In this document: piece by piece, positions 1 through 7,013 of the stretch | Numbering within the stretch: the first letter of the stretch is position 1 | How the letters are laid out: each line of letters begins with the position of its first letter | Assembly (NCBI GenBank): GCA_934167135.1 | Contig: CAKPKI010000037.1 | Span: forward strand, 1-14,564 | DNA length: 14,564 bases | Origin: an uncultured Clostridia bacterium | Lineage (GTDB): Bacteria; Bacillota; Clostridia; TANB77; CAG-508 | Direction of reading: 5' to 3' | Program-made: the position numbers and the translations under genes | Notes under the pieces: model-generated | The model's database searches: none | What the model was told of the DNA's origin: nothing | The model's input: the letters and a program-made list of their open reading frames with translations, nothing else

Positions 1-120
1 GGAAAGGACCCATAAAACAAATTAGAAGTTCTTAAATTTTGTAATAAACCGAGGAATGTAATAAAAAGCTTATATTTTAATTATTTATTTTTAGAATTTA
101 ATTAAATTTTATAATATATA
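1..120. other. AT-rich intergenic DNA at window edge; possible tail of a convergent gene
   Basis: No gene can be supported here. On the plus strand, positions 3-35 read as ten sense codons (KGPIKQIRSS) followed by TAA. This could be the C-terminal end of a gene entering from the left and converging on xerD, but ten codons prove nothing and I do not recognise the peptide. Positions 60-120 are almost pure A/T. The hairpin just to the right (137-161) has T-runs on both sides, which would suit a terminator shared by two convergent genes. Confidence 0.3.
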
Positions 121-161
121 AAAAACCAAAAAAATACCCAAAAAGAAATAATCTTTTTGAG
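121..161 (-). terminator. Intrinsic terminator after xerD, possibly bidirectional
   Basis: Read on the minus strand, CTCAAAAAGA pairs with TCTTTTTGGG (one G-U pair) across a 5-base loop at 147-151. A T-rich run (TATTTTTTTGG) follows. The stem begins 8 bases past the xerD TAG stop. On the plus strand the same hairpin is followed by TGTTTTTT, so it could also stop a transcript coming from the left. Confidence 0.75.
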
Positions 162-169
162 TGTTTTTT

Positions 170-1051
170 CTAAGCTCTAGGATGAGCTTTTTTATATACA
201 TTTTTTAGTGATTCATCTTGAAATTGCATATATATCTGTGTAGATAATATATCTGAATGTCCAAGCATTGTTTGGATTGATTTTAAATCAGCTCCATTTT
301 GTAATAAATGTGTTGCAAACGAATGTCTTAAAACATGTGGTGTTATATCTTTATCTATATGGGCTTGTTCTTTATAATATTTTATAATTTTCCAAAATCC
401 TTGTCTTGTTAAACGTTGTCCATTTACATTTACAAATAGTGCTTGTTCATTGTCATCTTTTATCATTGTATGTCTTGCATTTAGCATATAGTCTTTTAAT
501 GCTTTTAAAGATAATTCTCCAATTGGCACTGTTCTTTCTTTTTTACCATTTTTACATGTTGCATATCCTGTTTCTAAATTTATATCATCTACATTTAATG
601 ATATAATTTCTGTTACTCTCATTCCTGTTGCATATGCAAATTCTAACATTGCTTTATCTCTTGTTCCTTTTAAATCAACATTTTTAGGTTGTTCTAATAG
701 TAATGCTACTTCATTTGATGTTAATACATTTGGTACTCTTTTTTCTATTTTAGGTGATTGAATTCCTTCTGTAGGATCTTGTTCTACTACTTTGTTCTTT
801 GCTTCATATTGATAAAATGATCTTATTGAAGCTAATCCCCTTGATATTGTTGATGGTTTTTTTCCAACACCTTGTAAGTACTTAATATATTCTTTTATTT
901 CTTCATCTGTTAACTCATTATATTTTTCATCACTTGTTTGTAAGTACTTTTCAAATTGTTTTAAATCTCTCTTATATGACTGTAGTGTATTTGCAGACAC
1001 TTTCTTTTCATTCTCTAAAAATCCAAAAAATAAATTTAATTGTTCTTCCAT
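170..1051 (-). CDS. xerD: Tyrosine recombinase XerD
   Basis: Site-specific recombinase that, in the known family, works with XerC at dif to resolve chromosome dimers before division. The 293-residue product has the usual length. An N-terminal SAM-like core-binding domain (about residues 1-95) precedes the catalytic domain (about 105-285). Catalytic motifs are visible: R145 in ATGMRVTEI, a basic loop KNGKKER near 167-173, H239 and R242 in HVLRHSFATH, H265 in LGHSD, and nucleophile Y274 in STQIY. An upstream in-frame GTG at 1063 is possible, but it lies inside the SD-like AGGTGGGG that serves the ATG at 1051, so 1051 is preferred. It has its own promoter and terminator and no mobile-element neighbours, arguing for a housekeeping Xer protein. 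XerC versus XerD cannot be settled by eye; closeness to spoIIM recalls the Bacillus ripX/xerD neighbourhood. Confidence 0.88.
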   Translation of the reverse strand: MEEQLNLFFGFLENEKKVSANTLQSYKRDLKQFEKYLQTSDEKYNELTDEEIKEYIKYLQGVGKKPSTISRGLASIRSFYQYEAKNKVVEQDPTEGIQSPKIEKRVPNVLTSNEVALLLEQPKNVDLKGTRDKAMLEFAYATGMRVTEIISLNVDDINLETGYATCKNGKKERTVPIGELSLKALKDYMLNARHTMIKDDNEQALFVNVNGQRLTRQGFWKIIKYYKEQAHIDKDITPHVLRHSFATHLLQNGADLKSIQTMLGHSDILSTQIYMQFQDESLKNVYKKAHPRA

Positions 1052-1119
1052 TTTTTCCCCCACCTATGATATTTTTTATTGTCTTTTGCAATCAATTTTA
1101 CATAACTGATTACTCTTAT

Positions 1120-1148
1120 GTTATACCAAATTTCTTATCAAAAGTAAA
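1120..1148 (-). promoter_or_regulatory. Sigma-A-type promoter for xerD
   Basis: On the minus strand, -35 TTTACT (1143-1148) and -10 TATAAC (1120-1125) are separated by exactly 17 bases. Transcription would begin near 1113, leaving about a 60-base leader before the xerD ATG at 1051. Positions 1149-1289, between this site and the spoIIM stop, hold only A/T-rich sequence and a weak 8-bp hairpin. Confidence 0.6.
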
Positions 1149-1289
1149 GAGATTTTTCAAATATTTTTTTAATATTAGTTGCATAATACTGTTTTATTTT
1201 TTTATTAATATACAAAATTCCTTGAAATATAAGCTTTGCATGAGGTGACGAATATTTCTGAAAAATTTTAGAAATATAACTAAAACAAA

Positions 1290-1925
1290 TCATATAACCA
1301 AATATTTAACAAAACTTTTTATAAGTCTATATGAAATTTCAATTTTAATTATAGAACTAATAACCAGTGCAAACATGATTATTAGTGAAATTATACTATG
1401 CTTCAATATTGATAATTTTATATTTTCTTTTCGTCTATCTTTAATTATGGATTTATATAATTTTATACTGCTTACACCCAATATTATCAGAGCTGGTATA
1501 AACACAATGTTCTGTAAAAATATTGTTATTAATATAAAAATTATTCCTTTAAACTTTCCTAACACAAATACACATGATGCAATTGTATATCCTAATGAAA
1601 ATCCCCTAACTAAGATTATTCCTAGAACTATTGGTATACCAATTATTGTGGTTCCCGCAAACCATAAAGCTATAACTAATATTATATTATTTTGTATATC
1701 TCTTTGTAGTTCTTCTATATAATTTCCATCTTTTGTTGTTTTAGTTTCATCTATATATGTATTTATGTATTTTTCAATATCGCCTTTATCCTGTGTTTTA
1801 TTAACAAACATAACTCCTAAAAATATTCCAACAGCAAATATAATTAATACAATAAAATACGCCTTTGCATTAGTTAATATGTCTTCCCTTATGGCTATAA
1901 AAATATCATTTTTCTTCTTTCGCAT
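1290..1925 (-). CDS. spoIIM: Stage II sporulation protein M
   Basis: Membrane protein of the SpoIID-SpoIIM-SpoIIP complex that remodels septal peptidoglycan so that the mother cell can engulf the forespore (known for the family). The 211 residues match the usual length of about 215. Hydrophobic segments lie near residues 22-41, 80-106, 110-124, 126-150 and 171-195. The recognisable core is FAGTTIIGIPIVLG (89-102), then RGFSLGYTIA and a segment ending LQNIVFIPALI. A soluble loop rich in charged residues spans about 42-78. The ATG at 1925 has a strong AAGGAG site 5-6 bases upstream (1931-1937). The stop is TGA. It is separated from the endoQ-like gene by 123 bp containing a 16-bp inverted repeat, so it probably has its own promoter; sigma-E control is expected from the family, but I found no clear match. 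It is the main sign that the organism is a spore former. Confidence 0.88.
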   Translation of the reverse strand: MRKKKNDIFIAIREDILTNAKAYFIVLIIFAVGIFLGVMFVNKTQDKGDIEKYINTYIDETKTTKDGNYIEELQRDIQNNIILVIALWFAGTTIIGIPIVLGIILVRGFSLGYTIASCVFVLGKFKGIIFILITIFLQNIVFIPALIILGVSSIKLYKSIIKDRRKENIKLSILKHSIISLIIMFALVISSIIKIEISYRLIKSFVKYLVI

Positions 1926-1985
1926 AATTATCTCCTTATAATAAAAACTTGTTAATATTTATGCATACACAATATTTTTAGAACC

Positions 1986-2030
1986 AAAATAAATTAAAGA
2001 AAAATCAAGAATTCTTCTTTAATTTATTTT
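1986..2030 (-). terminator. Perfect 16-bp inverted repeat, probable operon terminator
   Basis: Positions 1986-2001 are the exact reverse complement of 2015-2030, with a 13-base loop. The stem has a single G-C pair. It begins 18 bases past the stop of the EndoQ-like gene. On the minus strand the 3' arm is T-rich (TTTCTTTAATTTATTTT), but no separate T-run follows it. It is best read as the terminator of the femX-to-endoQ unit, although an RNA-stabilising or regulatory role in the spoIIM leader is possible. Confidence 0.55.
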
Positions 2031-2048
2031 CTTTTAATATATTTATTT

Positions 2049-3242
2049 TTACGAAGCTGTAATTTTTCCGTAATTTCCGCCACCACCAGATTCTACTTTC
2101 ATATTTCCTTCTCGAGCATTTACAATATTTTTTGCAATTTTCTCTCCAACAATAGCTTCTATATCATTTTCTGATAATTTATGTAAAATATTCATTTCAG
2201 TTTCAAAGTTATTTAACAATTTTTCTATTGTTTTTCCTCCAACTCCTGGTATAAAGCTTAATGGAATTTGATATATATATGGTGGTCTATTTTCAGGGCT
2301 TTTTGTTGTTTCTTTATCTTTTATCAATTCAATTCTATCAAAAACGCCAAATGTAACTTTTTCACTTCCACATTTAGGGCATACCTCAACAGGTTCTTTT
2401 GTTTCAATTGTACTATCACAATTATCGCAATGTGTTCTGTGGTATTTTCCAAGTTTTGGATCTAGCCCATAATTTGCTAATATTTTTCTTCCTTCTTCAT
2501 TTTTCAATGCCTTTACAACTTCTTTAAAACTTATATCTTCAACTAACATCTTATTATATTCTCTTGCAATTTTAGGTAATGAATGTGCATCTGAATTAGT
2601 TACAAATGTTTTTCCTTCTAGTTCAGAAATCATATCAGCTAAAAATGTATCTGAACTTAAACCTAATTCTACTGCAAAAATCTTTTCATATTTTTCCTTA
2701 AACACATCTTTTAATCTATCTGTACAGTTTCCATAATAGCTTTTAAATGGAGTAAATATATGTGCTGGTATTAAAATTCCATTATATTTTTCTACTATAT
2801 CTATTAATTCATATCCAGATATATTTGCTCTTTGTGTACTTAATGTTATATTTTTTATATGATGGCTCATTTCTTGTGAAAATGCCTTTATATCTTTTAA
2901 GTGTGGAAAGAAACATACATTATGTGCAGCTCCACTTTTTCCGTTTCTTCCCTTTTCTGATGTTTCTACTTCGCTTCCTAATAGAATACATACTTTGTCT
3001 TTATATATAATTCCACCATCTTCTAATTCATATGCATCACCTGTTTTTAAGAATTTTTCTATATCTTCTATTACATATGGTGAAGCACAGTCTATTATAC
3101 CTACTATGTTTATTCCTTTTCTTTCTTCACATTCTTTTGCAATATTAGCAAAATTCAAGCTTTTTGCTGCTGTTATTTTTATTGGTTTACCTGTTTCACT
3201 TCTTCCTATGTGTACATGTAAATCTGCAAATACTTCGTACAT
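2049..3242 (-). CDS. EndoQ/YqxK-type PHP-domain DNA repair nuclease (TIGR00375 family)
   Basis: Predicted metal-dependent nuclease. Characterised EndoQ proteins cut DNA 5' of deaminated bases (hypoxanthine, uracil). The 397-residue product starts with the PHP signature DLHVHIGRS (7-15). Further likely metal ligands are E91/E93 in GSEVET, H107 in AHNVCFFP, H161 in PAHIFTP and D218/H220 in NSDAHS. A four-cysteine zinc site follows (C272, C275, C288, C291), then a helix-hairpin-helix-like stretch, IPGVGGKTIEKLL (331-343), and a glycine-rich end near 386-392. A longer frame begins at 3269, but the ATG at 3242 has GGAGGG 5-6 bases upstream and directly precedes the PHP motif. All expected parts are present, so it should be active, unlike some shortened Bacillus relatives. 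It is last in a six-gene unit, 35 bp after the HD-like gene. Substrate specificity is inferred from family membership. Confidence 0.82.
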   Translation of the reverse strand: MYEVFADLHVHIGRSETGKPIKITAAKSLNFANIAKECEERKGINIVGIIDCASPYVIEDIEKFLKTGDAYELEDGGIIYKDKVCILLGSEVETSEKGRNGKSGAAHNVCFFPHLKDIKAFSQEMSHHIKNITLSTQRANISGYELIDIVEKYNGILIPAHIFTPFKSYYGNCTDRLKDVFKEKYEKIFAVELGLSSDTFLADMISELEGKTFVTNSDAHSLPKIAREYNKMLVEDISFKEVVKALKNEEGRKILANYGLDPKLGKYHRTHCDNCDSTIETKEPVEVCPKCGSEKVTFGVFDRIELIKDKETTKSPENRPPYIYQIPLSFIPGVGGKTIEKLLNNFETEMNILHKLSENDIEAIVGEKIAKNIVNAREGNMKVESGGGGNYGKITAS

Positions 3243-3277
3243 ACAAACCCTCCATTTATTATAATTCAAGCTTCTAT

Positions 3278-4039
3278 TTAATCAGAATTAACCTTTTTTA
3301 AAATTTTCTCTTCTATTTCACTTGTAAACATTGCTCTATTTGCAGTATTTCTTGCATTTTTAGCAAGTTCTTCTAGTTCTTCCAATTTTCTATCAACATT
3401 AATAGAATACTCTGTTGCAATATTTTTTACAAATTGCGGAACATCTTTAGAATCCCTCATTAGTTTTTGTAATCTTGCAAACACAGTAGTGTTAACTGCA
3501 CCTTGGATTTCTACTTTTTCCATTGCTCCAACAAAATCTCTAAAGCTTTCCAAATATCTATTATATTCTGATTTTAAATTTCTGTGTTCTACTAATACCA
3601 TAGCTTCATCAGAATTAAAAGCAATTCTTTCTGGTCTATCTATCAACATTCCTCCAAATTGGTCTGCTAATTCTAGAATATCACTTTCACCTTCTCTAGG
3701 ATTTTTTGCATATCTGTTTACACCTTCACAAATTCTACAAAATCTTTCGTCAAACCCTAATTGTGCCAAATATTCTGCTCCTTCTTTAGCATATGTTCTT
3801 AATTTTCCTATTTTTTGAGAATCATCTACTTTTTTGCAATTGCATAATAAACTTGCAGTTAAAACTATATTATTATCTACATCAATATTACTATATTTTA
3901 AAAACATTCTTGCTATTTCTGTTTTAAATACAATAGATTTATCAAAATTCAATTTTAACTTTGGTGCTAAAAAATAAATTATCTCCATTTTTGATATTAA
4001 GTCTTTTTCATTTAAAATATATTCAGCAAAATCCCCCAT
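3278..4039 (-). CDS. Degenerate HD-GYP/HD-domain-like protein
   Basis: No named function recognised. The 253-residue soluble protein follows the layout of an HD-GYP domain but lacks its metal ligands. Residues 121-148 (ILELADQFGG, then DRPERIA, then SDEAM) closely resemble the HD-GYP block 'ILxVADxFDAxTxDRPYRxAxS'. Upstream, SLLCNCKKV (63-71) sits where 'LLHDIGK' is expected, so the HD pair is C-N. Positions 83 (Y, before AKEGAEYLAQLGF) and around 106-110 (GVNRY) replace the usual histidines. It is therefore unlikely to be a phosphodiesterase; a binding or scaffold role is inference. Residues 211-253 form a charged, helical, possibly coiled-coil tail. The ATG at 4039 has AAAGGAG about 12 bases upstream, a long spacing. 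It lies 57 bp after ftsH and 35 bp before the EndoQ-like gene, in the same apparent operon. Confidence 0.6.
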   Translation of the reverse strand: MGDFAEYILNEKDLISKMEIIYFLAPKLKLNFDKSIVFKTEIARMFLKYSNIDVDNNIVLTASLLCNCKKVDDSQKIGKLRTYAKEGAEYLAQLGFDERFCRICEGVNRYAKNPREGESDILELADQFGGMLIDRPERIAFNSDEAMVLVEHRNLKSEYNRYLESFRDFVGAMEKVEIQGAVNTTVFARLQKLMRDSKDVPQFVKNIATEYSINVDRKLEELEELAKNARNTANRAMFTSEIEEKILKKVNSD

Positions 4040-4096
4040 TTTTCTATCGTGCTCCTTTCCTGGTACTTTTTTGAGAACTTTTTGTCCTTTTAATAC

Positions 4097-5896
4097 CTAA
4101 TTAACAAAGAATTTGTTAAATTCTTGTTCATTTATTTTTTCTTTTGTAATTAATTCTTTAGCTATGGCATGTAATGTTTCAACATTTTGTTTTAATATTT
4201 CTTGTGCATCTCTATATGCTGTATCTATTAATCTTTTAACTTCTTTTCCTATTGCATCTTGCATATCTTCTCCAAACATTTGATAATCCATTTGACCATC
4301 ACTTGCTTTAAATGATATTGTTCCTATTTCGTCACTCATTCCATATACTGTTATCATATCTCTTGCTATTTGTGTTGCAACTTCTAAGTCATTACTTGCA
4401 CCTGTTGAAATATCATCTAATATTAATTTTTCAGCTGCTCTTCCACCTAATAATGCAATAAGTTTTTCTTGCATTTCTGTTTTTGATATATAGTATTTAT
4501 CTTCATCAGATTTGTACATTGTGTATCCTCCAGCCATTCCTCTAGGAATTATTGATACTTCTTTTACTGCTGTTTGTGTTGGTAAAAATTGACTTACTAT
4601 TGCATGTCCAGCTTCATGATATGCAGTTAATTTTTTGTCTTTGTCAGATATTTTTCTGCTTGTTTTTTCTAAACCTACTGTTACTTTTTTAACTGCTTCA
4701 TCTAAGTCCGCATTTGTTATTGCTTCATGGTCTTTTTTTGTTGCAATTATTGCTGCTTCATTTAAAATATTTGCAAGTTCAGCTCCTGTAAATCCAGCTG
4801 TATCTTCTGCAATACTATATAATGATACATCTTCCGCTAATTTTTTATCTTTAGCATGAATTTTTAATATTGCTTCTCTACCAGTTAAATCTGGTGCTGG
4901 TACTGTTACTTGTCTATCAAACCTACCTGGTCTTAATAATGCTTTATCTAACATTTCTGGTCTGTTTGTAGCTGCTAAAACAATTATTGTTTCCTCTGAT
5001 GAAAATCCGTCCATTTCTACTAATAATTGATTTAATGTTTGGTTATTTTCTGATTCAGCTCCACTATTGCTTGTTCTTCTTGAGCCTATTGCGTCAATCT
5101 CATCTATAAAAACTATACATGGTGCTAGTTTTCTTGCTTTATCAAATAATTTTCTTACTCTTGATGCACCAAGTCCTGCAAACATTTCTATAAATTCTGA
5201 ACCACTCATAGAAATAAATGGAACATCTGCTTCTCCAGCAATTGCCTTTGCTATTAATGTTTTACCTGTTCCTGGTTTACCATATAATAAAACTCCTTTT
5301 GGGATTTTTGCTCCCATTTCTGTGAATTTTTTTGGTCTTTTTAGAAATTCTACAATTTCTTTTAATTCCTCTTTTTCCTCATCTAATCCAGCTATATCAT
5401 CAAATGTGATTTTTGATTTTCTTTCTGTATCATCATATACCTCACCTTTATCTCCAAGTCCTTGCATTTTAAATATCATTATAAATAATGCAACCATAAT
5501 TATTGTTGGTAAAATTGAAAATAGATATGATGGTATTTGTGATAATATACTTGGATTTTTAGTTTCTAACTGAATATTATTTTCTTCTAAAACCTTTTGT
5601 TGTACTAATTCTGAAAACACTTGTACACTTGGTATTATTGTTGTCTTTTCTTTTTCAATATCTTTCATTTTTACTTTTAATGTCATACTTCCTGTTGTCA
5701 TTTCTATCTTTTCTACATTACCAGCTTGAATTTCTTTTACTAAATCTGTATATGCTAACTTAGTTTCATCTGAATTGTTTTCTTTATTGTTTTTATATAA
5801 AAAATATCCTGCAACACATATTATTATTAAACATATTATTGTTATGATTATATTTAATAATGTTTTTAATATTTTATTTGATTTGTCTTTATCCAT
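4097..5896 (-). CDS. ftsH: ATP-dependent zinc metalloprotease FtsH
   Basis: Membrane-anchored AAA+ protease that extracts and degrades misfolded membrane proteins and selected regulators. The 599 residues are ordered as: TM1 (about 11-34), an extracytoplasmic domain (35-118), TM2 (about 122-144), the AAA domain (163-405) and the peptidase domain (415-599). Walker A is GKPGTGKT (206-213), Walker B is IVFIDE (261-266), and the second region of homology is LRPGRFDRQV with R325 and R328. The zinc site is HEAGH (427-431) plus D503. Catalytic residues are intact. Two positions are atypical: K207 where the family usually has P (GPPGTGKT), and pore loop MFAGLG (238-243) where MFVGVG is usual, with the substrate-gripping F239 kept. 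It is not beside tilS/hpt, a common ftsH location, so it could be a second, specialised FtsH. AGAGG lies about 8 bases before the ATG. The preceding gene is 41 bp away and encodes a membrane protein. Confidence 0.93.
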   Translation of the reverse strand: MDKDKSNKILKTLLNIIITIICLIIICVAGYFLYKNNKENNSDETKLAYTDLVKEIQAGNVEKIEMTTGSMTLKVKMKDIEKEKTTIIPSVQVFSELVQQKVLEENNIQLETKNPSILSQIPSYLFSILPTIIMVALFIMIFKMQGLGDKGEVYDDTERKSKITFDDIAGLDEEKEELKEIVEFLKRPKKFTEMGAKIPKGVLLYGKPGTGKTLIAKAIAGEADVPFISMSGSEFIEMFAGLGASRVRKLFDKARKLAPCIVFIDEIDAIGSRRTSNSGAESENNQTLNQLLVEMDGFSSEETIIVLAATNRPEMLDKALLRPGRFDRQVTVPAPDLTGREAILKIHAKDKKLAEDVSLYSIAEDTAGFTGAELANILNEAAIIATKKDHEAITNADLDEAVKKVTVGLEKTSRKISDKDKKLTAYHEAGHAIVSQFLPTQTAVKEVSIIPRGMAGGYTMYKSDEDKYYISKTEMQEKLIALLGGRAAEKLILDDISTGASNDLEVATQIARDMITVYGMSDEIGTISFKASDGQMDYQMFGEDMQDAIGKEVKRLIDTAYRDAQEILKQNVETLHAIAKELITKEKINEQEFNKFFVN

Positions 5897-5937
5897 TTTT
5901 AAACCTCTTTTCCTTATTATTGCAAAATCCCCTGATA

Positions 5938-6984
5938 TTATGCCTCTGAACCTTGTGGTTCTTCTCCATCTTCGCCTTTTTTGTTTTCTTTTTCATCTTC
6001 TTTGTCTTCTGGTTTTTCTTCTGGTTCTTTTTTTTCGTTTTCTTTTTTTATTTCTTCTCTTACATTCTTCTGTTCTTTTCTTATTCTCATTATTTCTTGC
6101 ATTTTCTTTATTAAATCATCTTTTAATATAAAAATTGATGTGGCTAAGTAAATATATGCTATTGTTGTATATGCAACTGAAAAATATTTAATTTTAAATC
6201 CTGTTAAGCTATTTATTAATATATATATAATTTCTAAAATCATTGGTAATGTAAATGCATATACAGCCATATTGTAAACTGCTACAAATTTAAGTTTTAT
6301 TTTTGCTATTATTGCTGTTATCCAACCAAAAGCACTTAATCTTAATACATCTAATAATGCATATACAAAACCAGTTATAAATAATCCAATAAAGCTACTT
6401 AAAGCATAACTCGCATAAAATGAATTCATTTGTGAGCTTCTCATATAGTCTATTAGTTCTGTTTTATTAAAATTCGCTTCATTTTCTTTTGTATAGTTTG
6501 ATATAAATTCTTTATATGTATATTTTTGAGTTCTTATTTTATCTGAATCTGCTTTTGCATTTAATATTATTTCATCTTTAAAAAAGAATATAGTTATTCC
6601 TTCTACAGTTTGTTCATCTTCTGATTGCTTTTTGCTTTCATCATTATCTGCAAGTGGATTTACAACTATTTTCTGTATAGAATTATTTTCTATTTGTCCT
6701 ATTATTATAGGTTCTTCTATTTCCATAGATAGTTTTCCATCTGATACTGTAAAATCTGGTACATTGTTTTCTATATATTCAGATAAATCCCATACCATTT
6801 TGCTTGTCTTTGATATTGGATTTATTAACGAAAATAATGTTACTATTACAACCATTATTGCTAAATATTTTATTGCTCTAAAAAAACCTTCTGAAGCCAA
6901 TGTTGGATATTGTTCAAACTTAGTTATAGAATACCATACTTTTTTGAAAAAATTAATTTCTGCTTTTTTTTCTTTTTTCTCCAT
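5938..6984 (-). CDS. DUF1189-family membrane protein with charged C-terminal tail
   Basis: Membrane protein of unknown function. The N-terminus (FFKKVWYSITKFEQYPTLA, residues 12-30, followed by a hydrophobic helix at about 38-55) resembles the start of DUF1189 proteins. An extracytoplasmic domain (about 56-188) follows, then hydrophobic segments near 190-212, 215-228, 236-259 and 267-287. The C-terminus from about residue 300 is cytoplasmic, low-complexity and dominated by E and K (rich in EEK, EDKED and KKGEDGEE runs), longer than I would expect for this family. The ATG at 6984 follows an in-frame TAA closely, which fixes the start, though AAAGGA is a distant 13 bases upstream. The gene is 29 bp after the racemase gene and 41 bp before ftsH, so it is probably cotranscribed with them. 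Its position suggests an envelope role or an FtsH partner or substrate, but that is inference from context only. Confidence 0.65.
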   Translation of the reverse strand: MEKKEKKAEINFFKKVWYSITKFEQYPTLASEGFFRAIKYLAIMVVIVTLFSLINPISKTSKMVWDLSEYIENNVPDFTVSDGKLSMEIEEPIIIGQIENNSIQKIVVNPLADNDESKKQSEDEQTVEGITIFFFKDEIILNAKADSDKIRTQKYTYKEFISNYTKENEANFNKTELIDYMRSSQMNSFYASYALSSFIGLFITGFVYALLDVLRLSAFGWITAIIAKIKLKFVAVYNMAVYAFTLPMILEIIYILINSLTGFKIKYFSVAYTTIAYIYLATSIFILKDDLIKKMQEIMRIRKEQKNVREEIKKENEKKEPEEKPEDKEDEKENKKGEDGEEPQGSEA

Positions 6985-7013
6985 TGATTTTTATCATTCC
7001 TTTCATATAATAT

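Noticed and set aside
170..1051. xerD as the integrase of a mobile element
   Set aside because: Length and motifs suit a chromosomal Xer protein. There are no att-like repeats, no phage or conjugation genes, and it sits beside spoIIM in a housekeeping context.
1252..1277. Hairpin with an 8-bp A/T stem downstream of spoIIM
   Set aside because: Stem is short with a single G-C pair and a 10-base loop, and no T-run follows on the minus strand (TCGTCACC), so it is not a supportable terminator.
1926..1985. Sigma-E promoter for spoIIM
   Set aside because: AAATATT and CATAAATA are present but only about 7 bases apart instead of about 14, and other pairings match poorly. Sigma-E control is expected from the family but not shown here.
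3243..3269. Upstream start for the EndoQ-like gene
   Set aside because: The ATG at 3269 would add nine residues not typical of the family and would place the GGAGGG ribosome site inside the coding region; the ATG at 3242 is correctly spaced from it.
5067..5573. Plus-strand open frame opposite ftsH (168 codons)
   Set aside because: Antisense shadow of the AAA domain, with no ribosome site or recognisable protein features; other plus-strand frames across the window are alike.
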